64,000 bases of DNA from an uncultured Acidobacteriaceae bacterium (GTDB taxonomy: Bacteria; Acidobacteriota; Terriglobia; Terriglobales; Acidobacteriaceae). The first letter of the stretch is position 1, and each line of letters opens with the position of its first letter. Below are positions 43,576-59,119 of the stretch, piece after piece. The notes beneath the pieces were generated by a model. It did no database searches, was not told the DNA's origin, and saw nothing but the letters and a program-made list of their open reading frames with translations. Location: positions 1 through 64,000 of the forward strand of contig CAIVDV010000057.1 of NCBI GenBank assembly GCA_903904755.1, written 5' to 3'. The translations under genes and the position numbers were made by a program.

Positions 43576-45684
43576 ATGATGCGAATTCTGAAACTTGCAG
43601 CGGTGTTGGCTATCGGTTGCGGTTGTGCTGCGCAGTTGGCAAGCGCAAAGGCAACCGGCAAAACAGCACCAACCGCAGGAAGTGTGGCCGTCAGCATCGA
43701 CAGGCAGACCGGTTCCTTCACGCTCCGTTGGGCAGACGGCACCAGCATCGGCCCAGCCGCCGCCTCCGTCGATCTCACCAACGGCCAACGCTGGGGCACC
43801 TCAGACTTCCCCAGGCACACAGTCACCTCACACGCGGCAGCTCCCGCGGGGTTGAAGGCCGCGGGAACGCGCATGTGGGAAATTCGCTCCTTCGGCCGCG
43901 CCGACGCGCCGGAACTGGTGCAGCGCATCTACCAGGCGCCGGGCAAGCCATACATCCTTGTGGAGCTGGACGCGGTGGGCAAATCGCCACTCAGCTCTCG
44001 GCACATCTCGCCCCTCAAACTCGCCACCGGCGGCAGCGCCACCTTTGCCGTCAAAACCAAACCCACCGTCGTTTTTGTCCCCAACGACAACGACATGTGG
44101 GTGCACTACAACGAGCCGATTGACCCCGCAAAAGACCCCGACAGCTACGAGGTCACGGCCGTCTTTGACAACACCAGCCGCAAAGGCATGGTGCTGGGTT
44201 CGGTGACGCACGACCTGTGGCGCACCGGTGTGCTGGCGCGCGGCCTGGGCGAGGGAAGCGCAAGCAACGTCGAGCTCTACGGCGGCGCAACCGGCCAGTG
44301 GACCCACGACGTAGACCCGCACGGCGTGGTGACTGCCTCCACCATCCACTCCCCGCTGGTCCTCGTTGGCTACTACGCCGATTGGCGCAACGGCATGGAA
44401 GAATACGCGCAGGTGAATGCGCAGATTCATCCGCCGCTGGCGTGGAGCGGCGGCGTGCCTTTTGGATGGAATAGCTGGTCAGCCTACCTGATGAACATCA
44501 ACACCCAGAAGTATCTCGGCGTCGCCGATTTCATCCACACCGAACTGGAACCACGCGGATTCAAGAACGACGGCACAACCTACGTGAACTGGGACGGCGG
44601 CTGGAGCCTGTTGAAGCAAGAGGAAATCATCGCGGACGCCAGGCATCTCCACGCGCAGGGGCAAAAGGCCGGCATCTATTTCACCCCATTCTCGTACTGG
44701 TCCGACGATTTCACCAAGCCCGTCGAAGGCACCGACGGCAAATACAAGTACAGCGACATTCTCCTGCGCGACTCCAGGGGAAATCCCCTGCCCAAGATTG
44801 ACGGCACCCACCCCCTCGACCCCACGCACCCGGGCACCATCGCGCGCATCGACTACGAACTCGCCCGCTTTGTCGCATGGGGCTACGACTCAGTCAAACT
44901 TGACTTCCTCAACTGCGGCTCGCTCGAGGGCATGCACCACGATCCCGCAATCACCACCGGCGTTGCCGCATACGCCTACGGCATGCAGCGGATTGAAGAT
45001 GACCTGGCACCAAAAAAGATTGGCCGCCCCTTCTTCATCAGCCTTTCCATCGCCCCGCTCTTCCCTGCCTACGGTCACAGCCGGCGCGCCTCCTGCGATG
45101 CCTTCGGCCGCATTGAAGACAGCGAATACATGCTCAACGCAGTCACCTTCGGATGGTGGACCAACGGCACTCTCTACCGCTTCAACGATCCCGATCACAC
45201 AGTCATTGCCCGCGACCTCGACCCCTACCACGACCAGTCTCCCAAGGGAAGCATACAGACCGATGAAGAGGCCCGCAGCCGCGTCACTGCCTCCGTCATC
45301 GCGGGCACAGTACTCATCGACAGCGACGACCTGCTCGACGCCCGAGGACAAGCCCGCGCAAAGTCTCTGCTCACAAACACTCAGGTGCTCGACGTAGCTC
45401 GCGCCGGCCGCAGCTTCCGTCCTGTGGAAGGCGACGCCGGTCTGCGCTCAGCAAGTGTATTTGTACGCAATGAACCGGATGGAAGCCTGCTGCTGGCAAT
45501 CTTCAACTTCAACGGAGTCGCAGGCACAAACCTGATAGTCGATCTCTCCCGCATTGGTTTGGACGCGACGCGCAGCTATTCCGTGGACGACCTGTGGACC
45601 GCCGAGAAATCCAGGGCTCACGGCTCTCTGCCCTTCGCACTCGGGCCAGGCCAGTCAAAACTTCTCCGCCTGACTGCAAAATAG
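43576..45684 (+). CDS. Secreted alpha-galactosidase-like glycoside hydrolase (clan GH-D, GH27/GH36 type)
   Basis: The 702-residue enzyme has a signal peptide (about 1-24), an N-terminal beta-sandwich (about 35-285), a TIM barrel (about 290-610) and a C-terminal beta domain. GWNSW at 297-301 and the strand YDSVKLDFLNCG, with Asp443 as likely nucleophile, are the clan D signatures. It probably removes alpha-galactosyl or alpha-N-acetylgalactosaminyl residues; the exact family (GH27 or GH36) cannot be fixed by eye. Two ATGs in tandem form the start behind GGGGGCC. It is monocistronic. Confidence 0.8.
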   Translation: MMRILKLAAVLAIGCGCAAQLASAKATGKTAPTAGSVAVSIDRQTGSFTLRWADGTSIGPAAASVDLTNGQRWGTSDFPRHTVTSHAAAPAGLKAAGTRMWEIRSFGRADAPELVQRIYQAPGKPYILVELDAVGKSPLSSRHISPLKLATGGSATFAVKTKPTVVFVPNDNDMWVHYNEPIDPAKDPDSYEVTAVFDNTSRKGMVLGSVTHDLWRTGVLARGLGEGSASNVELYGGATGQWTHDVDPHGVVTASTIHSPLVLVGYYADWRNGMEEYAQVNAQIHPPLAWSGGVPFGWNSWSAYLMNINTQKYLGVADFIHTELEPRGFKNDGTTYVNWDGGWSLLKQEEIIADARHLHAQGQKAGIYFTPFSYWSDDFTKPVEGTDGKYKYSDILLRDSRGNPLPKIDGTHPLDPTHPGTIARIDYELARFVAWGYDSVKLDFLNCGSLEGMHHDPAITTGVAAYAYGMQRIEDDLAPKKIGRPFFISLSIAPLFPAYGHSRRASCDAFGRIEDSEYMLNAVTFGWWTNGTLYRFNDPDHTVIARDLDPYHDQSPKGSIQTDEEARSRVTASVIAGTVLIDSDDLLDARGQARAKSLLTNTQVLDVARAGRSFRPVEGDAGLRSASVFVRNEPDGSLLLAIFNFNGVAGTNLIVDLSRIGLDATRSYSVDDLWTAEKSRAHGSLPFALGPGQSKLLRLTAK

Positions 45685-45730
45685 CCGGCGCAACAACCCG
45701 CGGCGACGGCTCTATCCAACGAGCCTCCCC

Positions 45731-46747
45731 TTACTGCCCCGCAATCGCCAGCGGAACGGCCTCATATGCCACCGTCCCCAGCCCTCGGTCCGCAGCCATG
45801 CCCAGATACGGCAAATGCTCGGGGTCCAGATTCCACCACGACTTCGCCACCCACGCATCCAGAGCCACCGGATCCGTTGAAGCAACCACGGTCTTCTTCG
45901 TCGCCACGTCTTCCAGGCTGCCGCCCGTCGGCCCGTTCCGCAGCAGGATGCGATACCCGTCCAGAATCGTCACCGTCGGCAGCATAAAGTTCGCCAGGTC
46001 CACCAGCGACTGGTTAATCTGCTGGTGCAGCCTGTTCCTCTGCCCACCCAGTATCCCGTACCAGTTCTTCATCCCAATCGTCACGCCGAGCAGGCTGTGA
46101 TGCTTGGCAATCGGCAGATTTATCACCTTGTCCGCCTCAAGAAACGGCGTAAACACCGGCCACGTCTTCAGCACCACGCCGCCCAGTTCCACTTCGCGAA
46201 ACAGCTCCGGGTCCGGCAGTATCACCTCAGCCCCTGCCGCCAGCGCAGCCGCCTGAATCCCCGACCGCTGGAAGCACCGTCGCGGCTCGTTGCAGCTCAC
46301 ATCCGTCACCACAACCCGCTTGGCCCCGGCCTGCCAGCACTGCCGCACCACCTCAGCCACCAACTCCGGATTGGTATTCGCCGCCTGCTCCGGCGTGCGG
46401 TCCCAGGCAATATTCGGCTTGATTACCACCACATCCTGCCGCGAGACAAACCGGCTCATCCCGCCAATACCCTCCACTGCGCGACGAACCAGATCCGCCG
46501 GCTCACCCTCCTGCGCCACGCTCATATGCGGGAGCCGCGGATCCGCAGCCACCCGATGATCCCGTCGAGCCTGATCGGGCCGCGCCGCCACTGGCCGCAC
46601 GCTGTGCCGGCTCAGCCAAAGTCCAGCGCCACTGGCCACCACGCCTGCCCCGCCCAGGCGCAGCAACTGGATCATCGCCTCGCGCCGCGTCACCCCCGCA
46701 GGCACAGGCGCTTGCGCTATCGGCCCAGGATGCAATTCACCGCTCAT
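45731..46747 (-). CDS. DUF362 domain protein, exported
   Basis: The 338-residue DUF362-family protein has a Tat-like N-terminus (TRREAMIQLLRLGGAG followed by a hydrophobic stretch). The family core VVIKPNIAWDRTPEQAANTN, then AKRVVVTDVSCNEPRR and INLPIAKHHSLLGVTIGMKN is present. The biochemical role of the family is unknown. ATG 46747 follows GAGGAG by 7 nt. It is the last of four tightly spaced genes (polyferredoxin, DUF6599 lipoprotein, DUF362, DUF362). No ferredoxin-type Cys motif is present in it. Confidence 0.8.
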   Translation of the reverse strand: MSGELHPGPIAQAPVPAGVTRREAMIQLLRLGGAGVVASGAGLWLSRHSVRPVAARPDQARRDHRVAADPRLPHMSVAQEGEPADLVRRAVEGIGGMSRFVSRQDVVVIKPNIAWDRTPEQAANTNPELVAEVVRQCWQAGAKRVVVTDVSCNEPRRCFQRSGIQAAALAAGAEVILPDPELFREVELGGVVLKTWPVFTPFLEADKVINLPIAKHHSLLGVTIGMKNWYGILGGQRNRLHQQINQSLVDLANFMLPTVTILDGYRILLRNGPTGGSLEDVATKKTVVASTDPVALDAWVAKSWWNLDPEHLPYLGMAADRGLGTVAYEAVPLAIAGQ

Positions 46748-46768
46748 CTCGTTGCTCCTCAATGCCGC

Positions 46769-47779
46769 CTACACTTCCGCCAGGTGGATGCGGTTGGGGT
46801 CGTTCGTGCCCAGCCCGTGCGCTGCATCGGCAGCGGTGGCAATGTAGCGTGGCGGCCGTCCCGCAGCCTCAAACGTCCCCATGCCCACCTCGGCGCGCTT
46901 CCGCTCCAGCATCTGCCACGCGGTGTGGTCCACAGCAACCCGGTCTTCGCCCACAATCAGCGCATTCGGCTGCCACAGCCGCTCCGGCTTGAATCCCGGC
47001 CCGCCATCGTAAACCGACGACAGCGCATCGCCGATGGTAAACCGAACCTTCTGCCGCACCACCGCAATCGCATTCAAATCGGCCACGCACGGATTGCACC
47101 CGCCCGCATGAAGCTCAAACGGCTTCTGCACCACGCCGTACATATTCTTCATCGCAAAGGTCACGCCGGCCATGCTGTGATCTTTCAAAATCGGCAGGCC
47201 AATCACCATGTCGCACTCGCGCGTCAGAATCTTCGACAGCAGCACATTCACCGCCGCGCCAAAGCTCTCCGGCTTCTCCTCGTACCCTGCCATGTCTGAC
47301 CCGTAGCAGCGCACCTTGCTCTTGTCCGTCTGGATTGTGAATCCGCAGGCCTCCAGGTCGCGCTGGTTCCGGTCCCAGATCACAATATTCCCCGCCTTGA
47401 TGCCCACCTGCTGCAGCCGCTCGGCCACCGCCATCGCCAGCACCGCGTGGGTCGAAATGCCCTTGCCGCCCAGCCCATTCGTCTTCAGCCCAATCACTTT
47501 GTCCGGCCCCAGGTCCTTGCCCAGGATGCGCTTCCAGCCCTCGGCCGGCTTGTCTTTCCCGGTCCACGTGGCCACCGCGCGGTCCAGCAAATCCAGCACG
47601 CGCTTCTCATCCAGTTGCCCATTGGCCCCGTGTACCGCCGCATCCCGCGCCACCACCACGTGTGCCTTCCCCGCCGGCACTTCGCTCGCCGCCAGTGCCT
47701 GCAATCCCATCGTCTCCGCCCCGCCCAGCACCAGGGCTCCAGTAGCTGCTGTCTTCAGGAAATCCCGTCGATTCTTCAT
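46769..47779 (-). CDS. DUF362 domain protein, Tat-exported
   Basis: This is the second DUF362 protein, 336 residues, with a clear Tat signal (MKNRRDFLKTAATGALVLGG). Shared family elements are IGLKTNGLGGKGISTH, NIVIWDRNQRDLEACGF and MVIGLPILKDHSMAGVTFAM. Cys residues occur at four scattered places, including a CNPC pair in HAGGCNPCVADL, that could bind a metal. It is 36 bp after the DUF6599 gene and 21 bp before its paralogue; both are in the same operon as the polyferredoxin, suggesting a periplasmic redox role. Confidence 0.82.
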   Translation of the reverse strand: MKNRRDFLKTAATGALVLGGAETMGLQALAASEVPAGKAHVVVARDAAVHGANGQLDEKRVLDLLDRAVATWTGKDKPAEGWKRILGKDLGPDKVIGLKTNGLGGKGISTHAVLAMAVAERLQQVGIKAGNIVIWDRNQRDLEACGFTIQTDKSKVRCYGSDMAGYEEKPESFGAAVNVLLSKILTRECDMVIGLPILKDHSMAGVTFAMKNMYGVVQKPFELHAGGCNPCVADLNAIAVVRQKVRFTIGDALSSVYDGGPGFKPERLWQPNALIVGEDRVAVDHTAWQMLERKRAEVGMGTFEAAGRPPRYIATAADAAHGLGTNDPNRIHLAEV

Positions 47780-47815
47780 CCTCTTGCTCCATTCCCCGCC
47801 GTCTTTACGGCCGTT

Positions 47816-48307
47816 CTAGAGTTTGTCGGCAATCGCCAGCGCCAGACTCTTCAGCGCCTGCGGAGTGTCCGCACCCGCCTGGTACGCCACAATCCGCACC
47901 AGCACCGCTCCCTTGCGGAAGCTCAGGCTCTGCGCGTACTGGATCGATTCATCCCCTACCTGCGCCGCCTTGCCGTCCGGCGCCTGCCCCGAGGTCAAAA
48001 TCCTGTGCGCACCCGCCTCATCCTTCATCGTGTGCACATCCACCACGGCTTCCAGCGCGTTGTTGTACTTGTAGTCGGCCGTCGAGGTCGTCACCACCCC
48101 CGCAGCCACATACTGCTCGGCATCGCCGTCAATGTACTGCCACAAATCCTTCGCGGCAAAGACGCGCGTCTCCCCGCTCTTCTGCCAGCCCGCCACCGCG
48201 CCTGTAGCCGGCAGCGGGTCCACCTTCTTCTTGCATCCCGCCACCGCAACCGTCAGCAACGCAACCGCAACCAAAGCAAGCATTCCAATCGTCAAACGAA
48301 TTCGCAT
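47816..48307 (-). CDS. DUF6599-family lipoprotein
   Basis: The 163-residue protein has a lipoprotein signal ending in AVAGC (Cys25). The remaining domain contains KDLWQYIDGDAEQYVAAG, typical of a small family seen mostly in acidobacteria and often next to DUF362 proteins; its function is unknown. It starts 12 bp downstream of the polyferredoxin gene in a four-gene unit. Confidence 0.75.
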   Translation of the reverse strand: MRIRLTIGMLALVAVALLTVAVAGCKKKVDPLPATGAVAGWQKSGETRVFAAKDLWQYIDGDAEQYVAAGVVTTSTADYKYNNALEAVVDVHTMKDEAGAHRILTSGQAPDGKAAQVGDESIQYAQSLSFRKGAVLVRIVAYQAGADTPQALKSLALAIADKL

Positions 48308-48319
48308 CGAGTCATTCCT

Positions 48320-49966
48320 CTATTTCCTGCTGAGCAGAATCTGGGCTGAGGGCGAGCGGCTCTCGCCAATACTGGTCACATACACCGCAGGATGCTCCTG
48401 CAGCGGGCACGCATACTCGCAGGCGCCGCAGCCCACGCACCGGCTCGGGTCTACCCGCGGCTGCTTCAGCGTCTTCACGTTGCCCGTCGAGTCAATCACC
48501 TGCGCCTCCTGCACATAAATCGCCTTGGGCGAAACCGGGCACCACTCTTCGCACACAATGCATTCTGTCGCCAGCGCCCACGGCAGGCACCGCCCACGGT
48601 CGTAAAAGGCCGTCCCCAGCCGCACCGGCTGCGCCGTTTGTCCCGGCTGGCCCACGCCCACAACCCAGCCCTTTTCCTTCGGCGTGATCTGCCAGATCGC
48701 CCCCGTCGGGCACACCTCGCTGCACAGCACGCAACTTGGCTCGCAGTAGCCAATCCGCGGAATCAGCGTCGGCGACCACAGACCTTCCAGCCCAGCCTCC
48801 GTCAGCGTGGGATGCAGCGCCGTGTTCGGGCAAACCTTCATGCACTCCCCGCACCGGATGCACCGCGACAGAAAATCCGGCTCATCCAGCGAACCCGGCG
48901 GCCGCAGCAGCCGCTCATTCCGGCTCTTGCCCAGCCCCGTATTCGCGCGCATCAGCGGCACCACGGCCGCACCCGCCGCCAGCCCCGTAATCGTGCGTCG
49001 CCGCCCAATATCCGGCGAGGCCACTTCCTTCTCGTTGCGGAAGAACTTGAACTCCAGCGACGAGTGCGGGCACGCGCCAACGCAGTTCATGCACATCAGA
49101 CATTCAGATTTCCGCCACGGCACCCCGCCAATCGGGTCGTCTCCGCCCTGGCAGTGCATCAGGCAGCGGTTGCACTTGTCGCAGCTCGCCGGGTCCTTGT
49201 GCAGCCCCAATATCGACCACCGCGACACCGCCCCCAGCAGCGCCCCCAGCGGGCAAATCGCCCGGCACCAGATGCGCGTAACCCGCAGCCCGGCCACCAG
49301 CACAAGCACAAACAGAACTCCCAGAAACAGCCCCTGCGCAAAGTGTGGCTGCCGAAAGTCCAGCACCGTATTCTTCATCGCCGTGTGCAGCAGCCCGCCG
49401 GTCATCTTCACCCAGCCAACCTGGCTCTGCTCCAGCGGCATCACCAGCGCCCGCATCGCAAAGTTGAACGCCGGCAGCAGCGCCAACCCAAACGACCGCA
49501 CCAGCAGGCTGAACGGGTCAAACCACCCAATCGCCGCAGACCCCGTCAGCGCCGCCACCAGCCCCGCAATCAGCAGCACATACTTGCCCGTCTGCCAGCG
49601 CCGGTAGCGGTTGGAGTCAATCCTCTGCTTGCCGCGCTTGCTCTCCGAGTGCCAGCTCCCAATCCACTGCTGCAGCGTCCCCATCGGGCAAATCCACCCG
49701 CAGAAGAACCGGCCAAAAAACATCGTCTGCACCAGAATCAGCAGGCTCCACAGCAGCCCGCGATACAGCGCGTGCCCGGCCAGGGCATTCACCACCGCCA
49801 CCAGCGGATCCCACTCAAAAAACAGCCGCACCGGAGCGCGCAGATGAATGTCACTGCTCGCCGACTCCGACGGGCGCAGCGATGTAAAGAACAGGAGCCC
49901 GAGGAAGAGCGCCAGGAAGAACACCTGCGAAATTCTGCGCAGCAGCGGCAATCGAGACCGGGCCAC
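48320..49966 (-). CDS. Membrane polyferredoxin (NapH/NosR-like 4Fe-4S protein)
   Basis: The 548-residue integral membrane iron-sulfur protein has about five helices in the first half. Conserved CxxxCP signatures follow helices (FFCGWICPMGTLQQW and WCRAICPLGALLGA), as in NapH. Then come 4Fe-4S motifs CDKCNRCLMHC and CLMCMNCVGACP, an internal Tat-like twin-Arg segment (RRRTITGLAAGAA), and further clusters CIRCGECMKVCP, CEPSCVLCSEVCP, CIVCEEWCP and CVGCGACEYACP. It looks like a fusion of NapH- and NapG-like parts. It probably moves quinol electrons to periplasmic partners, the DUF6599 and DUF362 proteins encoded next. Confidence 0.85.
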   Translation of the reverse strand: MARSRLPLLRRISQVFFLALFLGLLFFTSLRPSESASSDIHLRAPVRLFFEWDPLVAVVNALAGHALYRGLLWSLLILVQTMFFGRFFCGWICPMGTLQQWIGSWHSESKRGKQRIDSNRYRRWQTGKYVLLIAGLVAALTGSAAIGWFDPFSLLVRSFGLALLPAFNFAMRALVMPLEQSQVGWVKMTGGLLHTAMKNTVLDFRQPHFAQGLFLGVLFVLVLVAGLRVTRIWCRAICPLGALLGAVSRWSILGLHKDPASCDKCNRCLMHCQGGDDPIGGVPWRKSECLMCMNCVGACPHSSLEFKFFRNEKEVASPDIGRRRTITGLAAGAAVVPLMRANTGLGKSRNERLLRPPGSLDEPDFLSRCIRCGECMKVCPNTALHPTLTEAGLEGLWSPTLIPRIGYCEPSCVLCSEVCPTGAIWQITPKEKGWVVGVGQPGQTAQPVRLGTAFYDRGRCLPWALATECIVCEEWCPVSPKAIYVQEAQVIDSTGNVKTLKQPRVDPSRCVGCGACEYACPLQEHPAVYVTSIGESRSPSAQILLSRK

Positions 49967-50284
49967 AAGGCTCCTTCCACTCAGTACGGCAAGCTCAACG
50001 GGCCACGGGAATCACGGAATCGCGCGGATCGCTTGCCTCCGGCGCACCCTTCCAACCCAGCAGCACGAAATACACAGCCTCTTTCGGATGGGCTTTCGCT
50101 CGCAGGGAATCATCGCCACTCATGCCCATTTCACGCGGTGACCCGCATCACAACCAGCGTGCCACCGGCAGAAACAGGCAAGCAATCGCGAGGATTATGC
50201 AAGGCGCAAAAAGGCAAAGCCCGCAGGATTGGGTGCTTCCCCATCCTGCAGGCTTCTCTCATTGCGATTGTCTTGTGCCGACCG
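49967..50284. other. Gene-free stretch between GH51 and polyferredoxin genes
   Basis: No gene is seen. The left part must hold the promoter of the polyferredoxin operon, which I cannot assign. The right part contains the GH51 terminator described separately. Confidence 0.4.
50208..50262 (-). terminator. Terminator of the GH51 gene
   Basis: On the minus strand GCCTGCAGGATGGGG pairs with CCCAATCCTGCGGGC (imperfect) around AAGCA. It is followed by TTTGCCTTTTTG. Confidence 0.65.
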
Positions 50285-51865
50285 CTACTCCAGCGCCAGC
50301 ACCGTCACCGACTTCGGCGCAACCGTAATCGACACCCTGCCATTCTTCACCGTGCCGGCAATCGCTGTGGGCACCACCACCCCCGGCGCGGCAAACGTAT
50401 TGATGCTGTCCACCGCCGGCGCCGTCAGCGTCTCTCCCTTCGCCGTCTTCGCCGTCACGCCCGCAATCGCCACATCAATCTGCGCCGGCTTCTCCGCATC
50501 CAGGTTGGTTATCTCCAGCCACACCTTGCCGCTCACATCCCGCGCGGCAATCGCATCCACACGCGGCAAACTCACATCCCCATGGGTGTAGCTGCCTGCA
50601 TCGAATGTCACCGGCAGCAGCGTCGCATCCTGGAACGGCACATACATCTTGAAGACGTAGTACGTCGGCGTCAGAACCATCTTCTCCTGGTCCGTCAATA
50701 TCATCGCCTGCAGCACATTGATCATCTGCGCAATGTTCGCCATCCGCACCCGGTCCCCATGCCGCGCAAAAATATTCAGATTCAGCGATGCCAGAATCCC
50801 GTCACGCAAACTGTTCTGCTGCACCAGAAAATCCTTGTTGGTCCCCGGCAAGGGAGCCAGCCACGCACCCCATTCATCCACCACCAGCGCCACCTTCTTC
50901 TCCGGGTCGTACTTGTCCATCACCGCTTCCTGCTTGCGCAGAAACTCTTCCATGAACAGCGTCGACTTCAGCGTCTTCGCATAATCGTCCACCCCAAAAT
51001 TCAGCGACGGCAGCGAGGGCGGCCAGCCCGTCGGCACCGTGTACCAGTGCAGCGAAACCCCGTTGAAATCCCAGCTCCAGTCGTGGCTCTTCCAGCCCTT
51101 CATCATCGTCTCGGTCCACTCCGTCTCCGGCACCCCTGGGCCTACCGCAATCTTCAGCATCTGATTCGCGCCCGTCTGCTGCGGATTGTCGTTCGTCACA
51201 AATCGGCTGTAGATCTTCAACTGGCTCAGGTAATACTCCGGCGTCATGTCCCCGCCGCAGCTCCAGCTCTCGTTCCCAATCCCCAGGAAGCCCACCTTGT
51301 ACGCCTCGGGATGTCCGTTCGCCGCCCGCTCTTTCTGCAGCGCAGTCGGTGCAGCCGCCGTCATGTACTCCAGCCAGTCAGCAGCCTCAGCCGGCGTGCC
51401 CGATCCCACATTCACGCTCACATACGCCTCGCTGCCAATCTGGTGGATGAAGTCCATGAACTCATCCGTGCCGAAGCTGTTGTCATCCACCACGCCGCCC
51501 CACGCGGAGTTCAGCGTCGCGGGCCGCTGCGCCACCGGGCCAATCCCCTTCCGCCAGTGGTACTGGTCCGCAAAGCACCCGCCCGGCCAGCGCACGTTGG
51601 GCACCTTCAGCGCACGCAGCGCCTCCACCACATCCTTGCGGATCCCGCGCGTATTCGGAATCTTCGAATTCGGCCCAACCCAGATGCCCCCGTAAAGTCC
51701 ATGCCCAAGATTCTCCGCAAACTGCCCGAAGAGGTTGCGGTCAATCTTCGCGCCCGCTTTGGACGCGTCAATGGTGAGGTGCGTCGGCTCCTGGGCCACG
51801 CCGGGAAAGGGAACCGCCAGCAGCAGTGCGGCGGGCAGGGCAAATCGAAGACAGCGAATGCGCAT
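50285..51865 (-). CDS. Secreted alpha-L-arabinofuranosidase (GH51)
   Basis: This enzyme removes alpha-L-arabinofuranosyl side groups from arabinan or arabinoxylan. The 526-residue protein has a signal peptide (about 1-24), a TIM barrel with acid/base Glu199 in LGIGNESWSCGG and nucleophile Glu331 in VVDEWGAW, and a C-terminal beta-sandwich (about 425-526). NVRWPGGCFAD is the family substrate-loop block. It is exported, unlike many intracellular GH51 enzymes, so it may act on polymeric material. It is monocistronic. Confidence 0.92.
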   Translation of the reverse strand: MRIRCLRFALPAALLLAVPFPGVAQEPTHLTIDASKAGAKIDRNLFGQFAENLGHGLYGGIWVGPNSKIPNTRGIRKDVVEALRALKVPNVRWPGGCFADQYHWRKGIGPVAQRPATLNSAWGGVVDDNSFGTDEFMDFIHQIGSEAYVSVNVGSGTPAEAADWLEYMTAAAPTALQKERAANGHPEAYKVGFLGIGNESWSCGGDMTPEYYLSQLKIYSRFVTNDNPQQTGANQMLKIAVGPGVPETEWTETMMKGWKSHDWSWDFNGVSLHWYTVPTGWPPSLPSLNFGVDDYAKTLKSTLFMEEFLRKQEAVMDKYDPEKKVALVVDEWGAWLAPLPGTNKDFLVQQNSLRDGILASLNLNIFARHGDRVRMANIAQMINVLQAMILTDQEKMVLTPTYYVFKMYVPFQDATLLPVTFDAGSYTHGDVSLPRVDAIAARDVSGKVWLEITNLDAEKPAQIDVAIAGVTAKTAKGETLTAPAVDSINTFAAPGVVVPTAIAGTVKNGRVSITVAPKSVTVLALE

Positions 51866-52145
51866 AAGGACTCCTGAAAATTTCGCTCGCGGTCACTCGC
51901 CCATCTCCCGGCACACCTTGCCGGGCGCGCAGGAAATCGGGCAATGGCGGAATCGCGAAAACGTTCTCTGAGAGACGAACTATACATCCTGAAATTGACG
52001 GCATGCAAGCGAAATAAATCGCTTTATCCATCACTATCACCCCGCCCGCCCGTAAAACAGCTAAGCCCCCGCCAGCTCCCGGAAGTTACCCGGTTCCTGA
52101 CGGAGGCTCCTCTGTTTCCTGCTATCCCGCGGTTGCCCGCGCCAT

Positions 52146-58171
<6,026 letters not shown>

Positions 58172-58175
58172 CCCC

Positions 58176-59057
58176 TTGCCCCTGCCGCCCGCCGATCTCG
58201 AATGCCTCGCCGATTACGCCTGCAAAACCGGCGAGAATCCCCTCTGGCACCCGGGCGAGCAGTGCCTTTACTGGGCCGACATCCCGGGTGGCCGCCTCTT
58301 CCGCTACCACCCGGCCTCGGGCCAGCATCAGCAGGTCTACTCCGGCCGCCCCGTCGGCGGCTTTACCCTCCAGGCCGACGGCGCGCTCCTCCTCTTCCAG
58401 GACCGCGGCACCATCTCCCTCTGGCGCGACGGCCATCTCACCCCCATCCTCCCCGGCCTCCCCACCGAGCTCGACTCCCGCTTCAACGACGTCATCGCCG
58501 ACCCAGCCGGCCGCGTCTTCTGCGGAACCATGTCCACCCCCGACCGCAGGGGCCGCCTCTACCGCCTCAATCTCGACCGCTCCATCACCCTGCTCCTCGA
58601 GGGCATCGGCTGCCCCAACGGCATGGCCTTCACCCCCGACCGCAAAGGCTTCTACTTTACTGACTCCTTCACCCGAGAAATCTACCTCTTTGACTACGAC
58701 CAGGCCAGCGGCAACATCACCAACCAGCGCGTCTTCGCCCGCTTCCCAGAGTCCTTCGGCTTCCCCGACGGCTGCACCCTCGACGCGGCCGGCCATCTCT
58801 GGGTCGCCTTCTGGGACGGTGCCTTCGTCGCCCACCTCGACTCCACCGGCCAGCTCACCGACCGCATCCCCATCCCCGTCCCCAAGACCGCCAGCATCAC
58901 CTTCGGCGGCCCGCTCTGCCGCGACCTCTACATCACCACCGCCGGCGGACACGAGAAAGCCACTGAAGCCCCCCTCGCCGGAGCCCTCTTCCGCCTCAAA
59001 AACGCCGGCCAGGGCCTCCCGGAGTTCCCCTCCCGAATCCAAATTCCCAAAGAATAA
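58176..59057 (+). CDS. SMP-30/gluconolactonase family lactonase
   Basis: This 293-residue six-bladed beta-propeller lactonase of the SMP-30/LRE family is cytoplasmic. It shows the N-terminal metal ligand Glu in TGENPLWHPGEQCLYWADI, the Asn/Asp sites in SRFNDVIADPAGRVFCGTM and IGCPNGMAFT, and the C-terminal DGCTLDAAGHLWVAFWDG. It starts with TTG at 58176, 4 bp behind the GH106 stop, so translation is coupled. Given its partner, the substrate could be L-rhamnono-lactone in the non-phosphorylated rhamnose pathway; gluconolactone or another sugar lactone is equally allowed by sequence. Confidence 0.85.
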   Translation: MPLPPADLECLADYACKTGENPLWHPGEQCLYWADIPGGRLFRYHPASGQHQQVYSGRPVGGFTLQADGALLLFQDRGTISLWRDGHLTPILPGLPTELDSRFNDVIADPAGRVFCGTMSTPDRRGRLYRLNLDRSITLLLEGIGCPNGMAFTPDRKGFYFTDSFTREIYLFDYDQASGNITNQRVFARFPESFGFPDGCTLDAAGHLWVAFWDGAFVAHLDSTGQLTDRIPIPVPKTASITFGGPLCRDLYITTAGGHEKATEAPLAGALFRLKNAGQGLPEFPSRIQIPKE

Positions 59058-59075
59058 TCCCGAGACGCAGAAAAG

Positions 59076-59102
59076 CCCGAACCCATCGGTCCGGGCCCTC
59101 CC
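59076..59102 (-). terminator. Terminator of the TPR gene pair
   Basis: On the minus strand GCCCGGAC pairs with GTTCGGGC (one mismatch) and is followed by TTTTCT. Confidence 0.65.
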
Positions 59103-59119
59103 GTCATTCACCCATCCTG

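Noticed and set aside
48392-51877. Very long plus-strand open frame (over 1,100 codons) opposite the polyferredoxin and GH51 genes
   Set aside because: It is a shadow of the high-GC codon bias on the minus strand; the translation is His/Arg/Pro-rich with no recognisable domain.
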